From NCBI GenBank assembly GCA_029449245.1, contig JANATF010000007.1, positions 868,001 to 932,000 on the forward strand: a DNA stretch of 64,000 nt, in the 5' to 3' direction. This DNA comes from Mortierella alpina. Its lineage: Eukaryota > Mortierellomycota > Mortierellomycetes > Mortierellales > Mortierellaceae. The notes below the pieces were generated by a model, which searched no databases, was not told the origin of the DNA, and saw only the letters and a list, made by a program, of their open reading frames with translations. Position numbers and translations under genes: made by a program. Shown piece by piece: positions 1-12,300 of the stretch (position 1 is its first letter; the number at the start of each line of letters is the position of its first letter).

Positions 1-234
1 ACGAAGGAGATGCGCAGAGTTACCTGCACGGCCTGCAATGTGCCGATGCATAGAGATAGCGCGGGAGCGCACAATATCGCTCGCATCGGCATGGCCCAGC
101 TCCTCCAACAACCAAGGCCGGCGTCCCTCCGACGACCCACCCAGGTCCAACCCGCAGCCCAGGCTGAAGCGGAAGATGAAGGAGACTTTGCCCAGGCTGA
201 AGAGGAGGATGAAGGAGACTTTGGTCTCGATTAA
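1..234 (+). CDS. C-terminal end of a Fanzor/TnpB-like RNA-guided endonuclease (5' partial)
   Basis: The frame is open from base 1 and stops at 232-234, so only the last 77 codons are visible. They begin with a Cys-x2-Cys pair (TCTAC, codons 8-11) followed directly by HRDSAGAHNI. This matches the second half of the TnpB/Fanzor zinc ribbon and the RuvC-III motif, in which the Asp of RD is catalytic and NI closes the core. Fanzors are eukaryotic relatives of TnpB that cut DNA guided by an RNA made from the 3' end of their own locus. After the motif comes a Pro/Gln-rich linker and an acidic tail built from two copies of an 11-residue unit (AQAE..DEGDF), encoded by a 33-bp direct repeat at 157-222. 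RuvC-I, RuvC-II and the first Cys pair lie left of the window, so activity cannot be judged. A TnpB-derived gene inside a larger transposon is possible. Confidence 0.72.
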   Translation, partial: TKEMRRVTCTACNVPMHRDSAGAHNIARIGMAQLLQQPRPASLRRPTQVQPAAQAEAEDEGDFAQAEEEDEGDFGLD

Positions 235-700
235 GCGGCGTGAAGCGTCGCAACAATTTGTAGAATAACGGGCGTCTTCCGGCCTTCGGGCTGGGGATGC
301 CTCTACAGTAAGTGTACATCTTTTCACCTGCGAGAGCGACGAGCGAGCGTTGAGCGACCAGCGAGCGAGCGACCTTTGCTAACATTTATTCGCTCCCATC
401 CCTAGTTGAGGGAACCGAAAGTGACTGCTTGATTTCTGCAGTCAAAAAAATAGTAAACAGCCTGATTGTGCTTCATTCACTCCACTTTCTCTTTACACTT
501 GCCACAACTGTTCACGGAGGCGACGCACATCGCTATAGAGACCCTCTTCACGACACTCAGCAACGTCTCTCGTACCTTCTATACCCGTGTTCTCAAGTGG
601 ACAACAAATTCCGCTTTAATACGCCTCATTCACTCGCTAGCCGACACCAAGCTCAGGTCGCACACCTTACCCGCGGTACAAACGGGCACGAACACGAGTG
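235..700. other. Fanzor 3' flank and RRP40 upstream region
   Basis: Apart from the hairpin at 271-301, this stretch holds a purine-rich run of degenerate GAGCGA units at 333-374. The remainder is the presumed promoter and leader of RRP40. No further gene is recognisable. Confidence 0.5.
271..301 (+). ncRNA. Stable UUCG-capped hairpin just downstream of the Fanzor stop (candidate guide-RNA scaffold)
   Basis: Bases 271-284 pair with 289-301 into a 13-bp stem with a single bulged T277 and a C(UUCG)G tetraloop at 284-289, allowing three G-U pairs. It begins 37 nt after the stop codon of the Fanzor-like gene. Guide (omega/f) RNAs of TnpB and Fanzor come from this position. The hairpin is seen directly; its role as a guide-RNA scaffold is inference. 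A hairpin in an ordinary 3' UTR or a transcription end signal would look the same. Confidence 0.35.
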
Positions 701-1660
701 ATGACCTCAATAACCACAGACCAGGAAATGGAGCAAGCTACTGGACCCAAGATTGTACTTCCAGGAGACCTGCTACCTCCAACAGAGTCAGGCCTCCTTG
801 CAGATGGATCCGCCGCATCCATTATCAAGCTCGGTCCAGGCTTGCATCCCATGGATGACGATACAATCACAGCAGTGAAGGCCGGAGTTCTGAAGCACTC
901 GGAAGTCGGCAATCGCTGGTGGGTTGAGAGCAATCAGAGGCGGGTATGTAGTGCCTTAAATACTCCTGCTTCTTGAGGCTCTTTTGAGGAAGAGTTATAA
1001 TATTGTCCGAAGTCTGCTAATGAGGACACTGCTATTCTTTTTCCTGATATGTAGTACGTTGCCGCAGCGGGAGAGTCAGTGATTGGCGTTGTGGTTGGCA
1101 AGTCAGCAGAGCACTACAAGGTTGACATCGGAACGGCCCAACCAGCGCTTCTGGGCACCTTGTCGTTTGAGGGCGCCTCAAAACGCAACAAGCCCAACCA
1201 CAATGTAAGGTGTTGTCCGTGCCCTTAGTATGACCAGAATAGATCGACTCGAGCAATCTTTATTCATTATCTGCCCTGTCTCATCCCCTCTTTCATTGTA
1301 TAGATTGGAACTCTGCTCTACTGCAGAGTCTCTCTTGCCAACAAAGATATGGAGGCTGAACTCGAGTGCATGAACCCTACAACAGGAAAGGCAGATGGAT
1401 ATGGAGAGCTGAAGGCAGGATTTGTCACCAAGATTTCATTAGGTCTCGCCAGGCGGTTATTAGACCCTAAATCGCAGGTCCTCAGGCTGCTGGGTCGACA
1501 CATCCCGTTTGAGATGGCGACTGGCATGAATGGCAGGGTCTGGATCAACTCTGCAAGCCCGAAGCACACCATCCTCATCTGCAACGCCATTAAGAACTCG
1601 GAATACTTAAATTCACAGGAGTGTGCGACTATGATCAAGGATCTTGTCCAGAAAATGTAG
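701..1660 (+). CDS. RRP40: Exosome complex component RRP40 (EXOSC3)
   Basis: This is a cap subunit of the nuclear and cytoplasmic RNA exosome, which binds RNA substrates and channels them to the nucleases. Three exons (701-943, 1055-1204, 1304-1660; introns GT-AG) give 249 residues, close to the yeast length. Order: an N-terminal RRP4/RRP40 beta domain including the PGD motif (about residues 18-80); an S1 domain (VIGVVVGKSAEHYKVDIG, then LSFEGASKRNKPN; about 88-150); and a KH domain carrying the family's GMNGRVWI motif near the C terminus. The ATG at 701 follows a GTG codon; 701 was chosen because it is the first ATG and gives the expected N terminus. The gene converges on the formin-like gene, whose stop lies 149 nt downstream. 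Confidence 0.93.
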
Positions 1661-1808
1661 AGACAGCCTGAAGGCTACTATTGCTACTTTGTCTGTAATT
1701 GGATAATAGAGACACCGCTCCAGTTCAACATAGACCCTTCCCCCAAACAACCACCACTGTGATGCTTTTTGTATTTATTGAAGAGCTGAGTGCCCAAGGA
1801 AATGTTGC

Positions 1809-4800
1809 TTACGACCGCTCGAACACCTTGACCCTGTCCGAAAACTTTGCCTTATTCTCTGTAGCAGTCATAGGCGATGTCGACGATGGCAGCGATGTAA
1901 GGGTGCTGTTGGTGACGGACGACGGTAACCTGCTTATATCAAGCGAGCTGCGTCTTGAAGAGCCCTGTTGATAAAACCGAGGGATTGCTCTCAGCCCTCC
2001 CAGAGCCGAGTCAGTCAAAGAAGACGGCCAAATCTTTGTACTGGAAGCGGATGTCGTCGACGTTGGGATGGGGATACTGCTTCCTACGCTCACTCGCCGA
2101 GGTGGGCGCTGAAATGAAGTGGAAGCGTTGTTTGTAACGCCAGAAGCTGCTGGTGCAACTTGTTTCTCCACATGGGCATCCGTCTGGCCGCCGCCTTTGC
2201 CCTCCAAGGGAGGAAGAACAATTTGTGAGACTTGCGACTGGATGCACTGGCTCCGTGCAAAGGACATGTTCTCTGGGACAATGATGGGCGCCTCTAGGAC
2301 TTTAGGATCTGTGGCCTGGATGTCGAGTCTGGGATCCGAGGTCCGAGCGTTGTGGATCTTGCTATTGAGATTACTGTGGCTCGAGGACGACGACAGAGCC
2401 AATTTGTGGACGTCCTCCTGGATGCGGTTGTCGAAATCAACGTCTCGAAACCGCCTCATTTCCTTGTCTCCACCCTCAGCCTTGATAAATTGAGTGGTAC
2501 TAATAGAGGACGAGAGGGACGGGCATGTGGCGGAGGGAACTACAGTCGAGGTTATCCTTGCCTTGGAGTGTCGACTGTTGTTTTCGACAAGGGATGCCTT
2601 CGTCTTTGCGGTGAGGATCGAGTGCTTCTTGGTTTGAGTCGACGGTGGCGAGGTTGAGGAAGTCGATGTGGCTGAGAAAGCAGAGGAAGATGCGGAGGAG
2701 TAAGACGACGAGGCAGAGCCATCCTGGCTTATCGGGTCATTACCGTGGAGTGCAGCAGATGCGGGTAGAGCCATCCTTCCGTTGTCGATGTTGCTAATGT
2801 TGGTGATGACAGGACTGGCACTGTTCATACTTAAACGACGACCCTGACCGAACGTGTCTGTGCTGCTAGTGCTATCGGTTTTCTTATGCATTGCAGGCAT
2901 GTCTTTCACGTTGTGCTCTGATCTATTCGGCGTTGACAAGACTCTGGGTTTTGTTGATGTCCTAGAGTCCATGGTCGGTTGTTGATAATGCCTTTGTTGT
3001 TGCTGCTGTCGAGGCTGGTCTAGCTTCACGGTCGTATACTCTATTTTTGAGTGGGCTTGGCCAGCTCGTCCCCTGGTGTCCATAGAGAACGGCCTCTGCT
3101 TACTTTTTGGGGGAACAGTCGGCAATCTTGAGCTTTCGAACAGAGTGGGAGTCATCGAGGCGCCGTCGCCAACAGTCGCCCTGCGTGTGGCGGACGACAT
3201 TCGTCCGAGGTCTTGCTGTTGACCTGGTCGTACCTTGTAACCTTCTGGAAAGGCCATGCCCTCGAGCACTTCGGGAATGGGGCTGCGACTTCTTTCACTA
3301 GCATCTGCAACTTCTTCTCGCTGTTCATCCAGGACGGAGCTTTTAAAAGAAACTCCTTTAAAATTGCCGCCGCCTTCAACGAAAGTACTCCTACCACCAT
3401 GGACACCGTTTCGCATGCGAGCAGCAACGTTTTCTGCTCCAACACCGCTCAACCGTTGCTGTTGAAGAGCATGATTCGGCTTGAGCTGAGAGTTAGTCCG
3501 GGCAACCGCCCCGCCGTACTGTGGTCTTTGATTGGCATGGTTACCGTTCCCGAGGCCAGTGTGTCTGTCGCTATGAATTGAATTCTGGTCACGTGCAAAA
3601 GACTCAAGACTGCAGCTCTTGGAAAGGGCGTCGGTTGCAGCGTCGGATGCTCTGAGGTCGTTCTGTGAATCATACTTCACATTGTCCAGTTGGTGATGAC
3701 GCTTCTGCTCCTGCTGAATATGGTGTTTAAGCGGCCGGTGCTGAAACTGCAGCTTCTGGCGTGAAGGAGAAATTATTGGCGGCACGGGCGAAGTGGGTCG
3801 TTCGGGTTGCGTTGGATGGCTGTGGCGCTGATTCTGTTTTCGGTACGAGGGAGCGTCAAAAGGCGGAAGGATTGGAAGGCCATCTGAGTCTGCATTATCG
3901 GCCGCATTGGACGAACAAGGAACAATAGAGAGTTGAATGAGCAGATCCTCGACTTGAGCGCTCAGATCTTGACGCTGATAAAACTCTGAGCGCAACCGCT
4001 AAGGGAGGAGGTTTGAAGAGCCAAAGCACAGCAAACTCAGTAGGTCATCCCAGATTGACAGAGGCTGATATTACACCGGTGCCGAGTTACCTCAAAACTC
4101 TCTTCCATCTGACAGCCTTTGACGGTCTGGGCAAAACCCAGGGCTGGACCTGATACGTGCACGTCAAAGATTAATTTTGACACGAGTTCAAGGTGCGCGG
4201 TCTATGAGTAACAAGAAAAATGTGTCAGGATTGAGCACCAGAGAAGTACATGTACTCCTTGCTAAGGTATGAGGAGGAGATACTTACCAAGTAAGCAAGC
4301 ACCTCGCGGTCCTCTCCTGCTTCGAATTTGATGCCGCTCAGAGGACTAGGCAAAGGTGGTCCTTGGGATGGTGCTGAGGTGTGTCTCCTTCTGCGTATAT
4401 TATCCAGCGAGAATAGCGAGAAGTTCGAACCCACAGCACCCGAACCCATCGAGGTGAGGCCAGCCCCTGCAGAGACAATTTTGGGGGAAGTGATCGAGTT
4501 CCCCCCACGACCAATTTCCGTGCCGGCTGGCGGTGCAGCTCCTGTGGATGCAGCGTAAAGCTGCTCGTGGGTTAATCCGCCTCTGAGTGGTGAGCTATCG
4601 ACCCCGCACACATGCATAACTTCTTTCAAGTACGTTATCCACTCGGAGTATTTCCACACCTCGCTTCCATCGCCATCCGCTGCTTGGTCAGAGAAAGAGT
4701 TCGGATCTGCAACTGTTTCTTTTAAGATCCTGTCCCTCAGCTCGGGCATTCTTGCCAAAACAGATACTAAGATGTTGACAGAAGTCTGTGAATTAGAGAA

Positions 4801-7800
4801 GGTCGGGATCTGGTCAACTGAAAGCGCTGGAGAGGTTTGGGAGGGCGGTTGGTGTCCGAGTCGAGCCTGGCTGTGTATAGGTTTCGGTATTGAGGATGAC
4901 CGTGCGCGTTGTCCCGATGCAAGATGTACGCCTCCAAAGAAACTAGTTTTGGACCTGGGTCCGACCGTAGGATCCGACGACTTGCGGTCGAGGACAGGCA
5001 CCTCGTGGATAGCGAGGGTTCTCATGAGGGAGAAGAATATGGGCTCCATCACCAAGTAGTTGACTCCACCCTAGTACGGTAGGTGGTGTTAATAGATCGA
5101 AATATTTCCACGGAGCATGGGCTTTGATAAAACATCAGTAACAGTACTCACATCTAGCGATGCGACTGCCTTGATGCACTGAAGGACCTGGTGCAACAAT
5201 CGCTCGCGCTGGCCAAGTTTGCTACACAGCCGTCAAGTTATAAGTTATAATGTGTCAGCATAAGAGATATTGTTCCATCACACTTGTGTGCAAGAGTCCA
5301 GAACCAAGCACCTACGTTTCTTCAGTCCTTTGCACATGTTGACAGAATTGTAACAACGCAGGTGGTCCTCCGCCCTTGATGAACTCCCCAGTCCAGCGGA
5401 TCGAACCATTTCGGATCAGCACTCGAAGCTTCTTCAGCACTTTTTCTCGCTCCTCCAAGACACGTTTCTCGCCTTTGCCAAGGAAGGATGTCAGATGCTG
5501 CTGAAAGGTCGGTTGTAGCTGCTGCTGTATCTGGTGTAGTGCAAGAGAAGGCTCTTCAAGGGAGCCTATGGGAGGGCTACTAATGTTGGTTGTGCTAAAG
5601 TTCTTCCACATCCCCAATGACTTGTTATTGTTCGGTGCTCCAGGCACTCCTGGACTTGTTACTGGGAGCGCAGCCGAGGAGCCATTAAGCGCAAACAGAG
5701 CCCGCGATGACCGCTTCTTCTTGCCAGTGTACTCGAGCAAGGCATCAACAAAGAACTGGGGCGGCTGGTACTGCGTCATCTTGTATACAGATGTATTGGC
5801 ATCGTTGGACTGCAGCATGGCCCATTTGCGATCCTCGGGTAGCGCCTCTAGTTGTGCAAGAGCATCTGAGGAAAGTGAAAGGGTTGCCTTGTTGTAGGCA
5901 CAGATATGTCAAGCACAGGGGCGTTAATAGCTATAACCCTCGTAGCCGAGTCAGTATGCACAGGGGAATATTCTTACCAGCATCTCACTGAACGCGACGT
6001 CGACCGCATCCTTATCATGGTCTCTGATGTTGTCGGCAGGGCGCCGCTCCGCATTCTCTGCCCACCTCCACCCTGTTCGTGTCCATTGCTGACCTGACTC
6101 TGTGGAACCATGTACAGCCATGGGCGCGTCCATGTCCAGGGTTTCTGCGATCGACTGCCGTTGAATAGGTGGCTGTTGTAGCTGTTGCTCCCGATTCTCA
6201 TAACCGGATCGTCTTTTTGGGATCCCACTCCCACTTCCTGCACCAGCACCTCCATTACAATCACCAGCACCTCCATTACAACCACCGGCACCCATAGCTC
6301 GATTCGACAGCAGCATCGGGTTCTGAAAATTATCCCCGCGCTGTCTATCATGGTCCTCACGACTCTGTCCACGCGGCATATCCGGCATGGAGTGACGGCG
6401 ACTCTTTCCATCACTAGATTCTTGACTGTGCCGACTGCCGCTCGAATTTTTACGCCCGACCGAGGATGTCAATGCTGCAGCTTCTCTGCGCCTTTGCAGC
6501 AGCTCTTCGAATCCACGTTGCCATTCAAGTTGGGAAGGCAGACGGGGACGGTTGGGACCTGGTACAAGAGACAAGAGCTGGTCGAGCATAGTAGACTCAT
6601 CACATGCAACAGAGGCGGATGATGACAAATTGGGAGAATGCTGTGGCTGCTGGTGGCGTAGGGCAGGTTTTTCCTGTTGCAGTCCTGGACCAGAGTCGGC
6701 GCTGCAGTTCCCTGAAGGAATGGTAGCCTCTATGGGTTGCTCTTGTTCTTGATACATTCTCTGCTGCTGCTGTTGTTGTAGTCGTTCTTGTGTGTGCATC
6801 CGTTCGTGCTGTTGCCTCTGCGGCATGTCTGTAGATGAGGAGGGCGGGAAACCCTGGTCCGAAAGACTTCTCCCTCCCAGTGGGATCCCGCTTAGAAAAC
6901 AGGAGCCTTTATCCAATGGAAACGACGAGCCTTCGTCGTACATGTCAAAAACATCTTCCATGACAAGACTTTGGTCGCTAATGCTAGAAATAGTTTCCTG
7001 AAGGCTGCTAATACTCAGCTGTGAAAGATCCTCGCTCATGGTGCTGGTGAGACGGTTGCTTTGTTGTACAGGGAATGCGTCCAGCGATGTTGGACTTTGA
7101 GGGATATGCTGTTTGAAGTGATTGGTGAGAGGTGACTCGATTGCATGTGTCGGTGAAAGAGTTGTAGCTGCTGGTGATGAGAACACTAAATCCTGCTGGA
7201 TTCGTGTATGATGCTTTGAACGCTCATTGTCCTGCATACCATCGATGGGTTTGTAGCCGTGTCCGTGATGGTCTTCATGCTCGCACTTTGCTCCCATGCC
7301 TTCCATGCTACACTTATGATTCATAATGTTTGCTCCAAACACGATCTCTGATGCCTTTTCAAGCCCAGTGTTATCCCGCACCTTTTTGGATGGTGCTTCA
7401 AGGTGCAATATTCCTTTATGCTGACGCGTGGCATCAACACCTGCCAGAGCTTGGTTATGGAGATGGTCGCCATCCGTACCAATGACTTGTCGGCCATTTC
7501 CTTTCCGCCAAAATGTCTCCTTGCCAGGGGGCGCAGGCGGTGGTCCTGACAAAGCCTTTTCAATCTGTGTCGAGGAAGGTGATGTGACGAGGTTTACTTG
7601 AGACGCGCCATTGTTATTCCTCGAGCGTAGGTTGAAGAGGTCCATCTTGAGAGGCTTATTCACCTTGGTCTTCTTGTCTTTTCCCTGCTTCTTTTGGTTA
7701 CTGCTGCTCTCATCAATGACCGAGTTTCTCTTTTTCTTGATGTCCGGTGGTGTGGTTCCAGAGCGTAGGAACGAGGGTGAAGCAGGAGGTATATATCCTT

Positions 7801-8050
7801 CTTTGTCCTTTGAAGGTGAAGATGTCAGGGATAGGCGCTTGGCGGCTTTGAAAATTTGGTCACCAATGGCAGAGAGTGGGGATCGTGGTTTGGCGGGGGG
7901 CGGGATATGATGGTGACTACAGCTGTCGATGGCATTACTCAAGCTGGGGTGACTTTTGCTGCTGGCAAGAGGAGGCAGAGGGGACGACGAAGAGGGTGAA
8001 GACGTCGGGACTCGACAACCCTGGTGATAGGGTGATTCTGGATCTGCCAT
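1809..8050 (-). CDS. Formin-like protein: GBD/FH3 domain without FH1-FH2
   Basis: Six exons read on the minus strand (8050-5989, 5865-5316, 5221-5152, 5070-4288, 4201-4091, 3998-1809) give 1921 residues with phases that join cleanly. Residues 1-680 are disordered and Ser/Gln/His-rich. A diaphanous-type GTPase-binding/FH3 armadillo domain follows (about 685-1225). It is recognisable by LPEDRKWAMLQ, then EKVLKKLRVLIRNGSIRWTGEFI, the helix LLHQVLQCIKAVASLD and the helix NYLVMEPIFFSLMRTL, and it is interrupted by a disordered insert. The last 700 residues are low complexity and end in FSDRVKVFERS. In normal formins FH3 leads to FH1-FH2, which nucleates actin; here no FH2 is found before the stop. 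A Rho-responsive scaffold or regulator is the likely role, by inference. The annotated start is the first in-frame ATG; codons upstream of it begin with GTG only. Confidence 0.8.
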
Positions 8051-9300
8051 CGAGATGACTGTGGTTTTTACGTTATTCCTTTTATCGTTGCTCGATGATA
8101 GAACAGCGTGCGATAGTCTAGCATGCACAGCGTAAAAGGGACAGATAATTAGGAAGGGAGAATATGGAAGAAGGTCAAGCTGGCGAAGATTAACAGCACA
8201 GTATCCACCTTCGAAACAGAGGAATCGTTTTTATGTCGTATTGTGTACAGGAAAGAGAAGAGAGAATAATGAAGAACAAGAGGAGGTTGGCCAGGGCAAT
8301 AAAGAACAGGTGGGTGTCATTCAGTTCGTATTGTTACCAGGGGGGGGGGGGGGGTGATAGTTGAAGGTGCAGCTGGCCCTATAGGCGTGGGGTAATACAG
8401 GGGCGAGCAGCATGGACACCACACTTTCCCCTCCTATTTATCATTCCCCGGGTCAGGAACAAAGCCCGCCACCATCATTGCTTTACTCTCTCCTGCCTCT
8501 CCATCGCTGTGCTTAACCCGTTGTCGCCTTTCTGCATATTGTTACCACGGCGCACTATTGTCCAGATCTCTCATACCACTCTCTATTACTTGTCTTCCTG
8601 GCCAGAGGACAATGGGGTGAAAATAAAAAGGGGTGTCGATTAGATTTGTTGTATGGTGTTCGAGGTACACTGCTCAGGGGAAGGGACCAGTGATTGATTC
8701 ATTCGCAGCTTGAGATTCAGGGTTCAGGGCGTGAAGTGACGATGATGACTTGGACGTGGGTTCTGAAGAGCAGAGGCTGTTGATAATGAACAGGAAGGTG
8801 CAGAAACTAAATGCTAAAAGAGACCCAACAAATACTGCACTGTAGTTGTTGTAGTTGTTGACGGACGGTTGCTTCAAACAAGGTTGAACAGGTGTGACAT
8901 GTTGTTGATCAGGCAACGAGCAGGCAGACTACAAGTGTGTAGCCACTGGAGCAGTTGCGATACTGCTGGCTCTTGTCTCTCTGTTCTATTCACGTAAGTT
9001 GCTCCGACATACTTGGATAGTTGAACTAACAGACCACAGGAGGCATGACACGAGTGGGGAAGGATGGAAAACAATCTTGGGAATGGATTGAAACAGGTCG
9101 TAGTGCGAGATCCAGATGTGTGGAAAAGAAAAGTAGAGAAGAGAGAGGAGGTGTTGTGCAACTCCCTGTGGTCAGTCTTTTCCGCACAATCGGAGTCGTT
9201 ATGCGCGCGTGCCTTGTGTACTGTACATGTACAGTACTGTGCGCAGGTCGCCACTCAGTCCTCTTTAGGCTGGACCTGCATCAATGACTTGGCAAAGTAA
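8051..9300. other. Upstream region of the formin-like gene
   Basis: Presumed promoter and leader of the minus-strand formin-like gene. It contains a run of 15 G at 8340-8354. A minus-strand open frame at 8674-8916 has one hydrophobic stretch but no ATG and no matching splice phase. A 20-bp perfect palindrome lies at 9218-9237. No confident gene. Confidence 0.5.
9218..9237. repeat. Perfect 20-bp palindrome
   Basis: GTACTGTACATGTACAGTAC reads identically on both strands. Its core GTACATGTAC recurs at about 11249-11258 and at about 4245-4254 inside the formin-like gene. It could be a dimeric transcription-factor site or chance; nothing else supports a function. Confidence 0.5.
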
Positions 9301-12300
9301 CTGCAGGTCTGACCAGTGTTGTTGACATTCTCTAGCTCATCTTCAGCAAGTCGTTACTGATCTCCCCCAGATCCTTGTTGCTGAATTACGCAAGAGACTA
9401 AGCATACCATTATGAAGAACATAAGCACTTGGAACCAGGGTACGCCTACTCTCAATCATCTCATCCCAAAACGAGCCTTTCAAAGCCGAAGCAAAGTCAT
9501 ATGCATTCTATCGCATACTATTTACCAGGACCATTACAGCCTTTCTTCAATTAGCCCCTAAAAAAGGTGGTCATCCGGTCAAGCAATCGTCTCAAATTTT
9601 TTTTATTCCTTGTACTCTGCCCACGTTGGGAGATGCAATCGTTTTTTTTCCCAGATTTTTTTTCTTGGTCGTAGTGTTGCCTTGCACCCATCTGCAATTG
9701 GGACCTGCCAACTCGACCCCTTTCGCCCCTTTGCGTTTTTCTCGTACAGAGTACATTCGTCCCACAAGCACCAAGTTACCATGCGAAAATAAGGCACGCC
9801 CTAGTCTATGCTAACGGCGCTCATCATAAAAAAAGGGGGGGAAGGAGAACAACGAGACGAGAACAACCGCTGGGAAGAGATTTGCCGTTTTCCTTCACCC
9901 TCAGCTATACGAGACCTACTATTTTTCAATGAGCAATGCTCCGCTCCGTAATACTCCACAGTACGCGATGTGCTATAGTAACAATGTCATTACTTCCGTT
10001 TGCAGTATTCAATCGATCTGCCTCAAGTATGGCGAGAGCGAGCACATCGAAATTGCTTTACCAAATTTACAGTAAAGGTCCACGTAGTGGTGAAAGGCCA
10101 GAGCATGTGGGAGTCAAACGTAGATGTTTATTAGAGCTAGGCACCTGTCTCGGAGCCAGACACAGTCTTGAGAGCCAGACCGGACAGCGATGCTGTGCTG
10201 CCATTGCGTGGTAGTACACGATGGGTACCCAAGGACAATACTTCCCTCCATGACGAAATAGCGAACATAGTTTCTTTTGGGGATACATTGCGCTTTATTG
10301 AGAGCCCGAACACACATCCTGTAGCGCGTCACCCCAAATCTAAAGACTGGGCGTTGGTCTTTATTGAGGACGCTCACCTAGACTCTGGTGTCGGCTATTA
10401 GGGACTTGGATGTCAGAAGCAAACTCAAAAAAGGCTGATTCGGAAATACCACGTTTCGCTCGCTCATTTTGTAATGATAAGGCACACCAATAGAGGACTT
10501 AGGAATGCTCATAGAGTTCTACCCGTTTACTTTCTCGAACGGTAAAGACCACATCCGTTTAGAGTGCCTGTAGACTTCATCCAGCGCACAACTAGGCAGT
10601 GCCTACCTGATGCCTTCATTCAGCCGCCACGCCTTCTCACAGGTAAAAATGGTTCACCGAAGGTTGCACATGAGATATTAAGCTGCGATAGAATGCAAGA
10701 GTTGAGACAGGTATGTGTCTGTACCCTCTTTTCGCTCCTGTTAATCGTACTTACCACCCTGCAGCGTTGCAGTGATGCACTCGCTCGTCCATTCCAAGGC
10801 TCGATGAGTAATCACGCTTACGATTCCATCGGTGGTACGCATGGCAGAAGCCTGAGGCGCATTTGGCAATGATTTCGGCTCGACTAACAGCTGCTTTTTC
10901 AAAAGCATGAATCTTATTGACCCAAGTGTAGCAGAAATATGCCGACTGGAACAGGACCGACGGGGAGAGGAAGGCTGAATCGGCGATGAAGAATATGTCC
11001 ATCCTCCCCTCTAACAGGTGCTACACCCTTCTTCGTGAACGTGGTTGCTTGATCAATACGCCGTCTCTCTTTATTCATGCAGAGCAATTCCATCTTGTCC
11101 ATAGCGTTTTCATATTTTTCATACTTGCACCACGACAGGCGATCATTCATGCAGCAGGATGTGTTTTGTCGTGCTTTTAACGTATTTCATCTTGTCGTCC
11201 TTCGTTTTTCTTGATTTTTTTTTATATCTCTGACACCCTCGTGCAGTACATGTACAGGACACATTGAGCAGCCTACACGCTTCACAGATGCAAGAAAAAA
11301 GTCTATAGTGAATGAAGGAAAGTAAAACCATGGGGCCAGCTGTTGAGAAGAGCAAAGTGTGCGTAGACGGTTAGGGTGGAACAAAGTCATATTTTAAGAT
11401 TCAATGCTATTACAATCGTAACACAGCGAACACCGAGAGGGACGGGAATAGAATAATTGCATGAGTGTTGGACCTCTTTGGGGTAAAGGCCGGAGGATGA
11501 TAACAAGACTGTGTGCGTAGAGCTCCTTTCAAGGCTACCTATTCTACGCAGCTCACATCTCCGACACACGCACCGCCTGGAACCCGCCAAAGACTGCAGC
11601 ACATACAAGTACGCAATGTATTTACAAAGGTAAAGATCAAGCGAAGAGAGGGATGAGTGGGAGGGGGGCGAGCGCCAAAGAAGACTAGTGCCTGTGGACC
11701 CGATCTATCTGCATGCAAACGTACGGGAAATAGAACGTTGATGAGGCAAGATATATCCACGCCGACCATTATAGTTCAATGCCGATGGGCATGTCCGCCT
11801 CCCTCATCCCCGCATGCTTGAGAGACAGTGTGCAAGACAGACGGAGAGGAAGAGCAGACAACAAGAACAGAAACAGCGCTCACTTTCACTGTTGCAGAGC
11901 GGTTGCCGCGACGAGGGCGTCGAGGCGAGGTGGCCGCGATGGCAGTCTGAATCTGAAATGAGAGCAGCCTGACTTCTTTGCCTTCCTCTGCTCCTCTCTT
12001 CCCTGGTTCCCTCGCTTCGCCCTTTCGCGTCAATCTCGCCTCTTGATTTTCACACCCTGTCCTGTCTCCTCTGTCACCTTTGTTCTCCATCCTTCTTCCC
12101 TTCTCCCCTTCTCCCCTTCTCCCACTCGTCCTCCTTCTCCTCCTCTCTCCTCTCGCCCTTCTCCTTGGTCATCGGTTACTCTTCTTTGTACAGGTGTCAC
12201 CTTCGTGAGCCCTTTGCATTACGCTTGCTCCCATAGCACTCTTCTGCAACATTGCACGCATCTCTCGCAAACCCTCATTCCAGGGTAAGATGATCCGCGT

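Noticed and set aside
8674-8916. Minus-strand 80-codon frame with one hydrophobic segment
   Set aside because: It begins at TTG with an in-frame stop just upstream. The nearby ATG (ATGTCGGAG) and its donor give the wrong phase, so no valid start could be built.
10168-10872. Two short plus-strand frames in the gene-poor gap
   Set aside because: A joined reading across a possible intron (10710-10764) gives a plausible but unrecognisable 70-residue tail; too weak to annotate.
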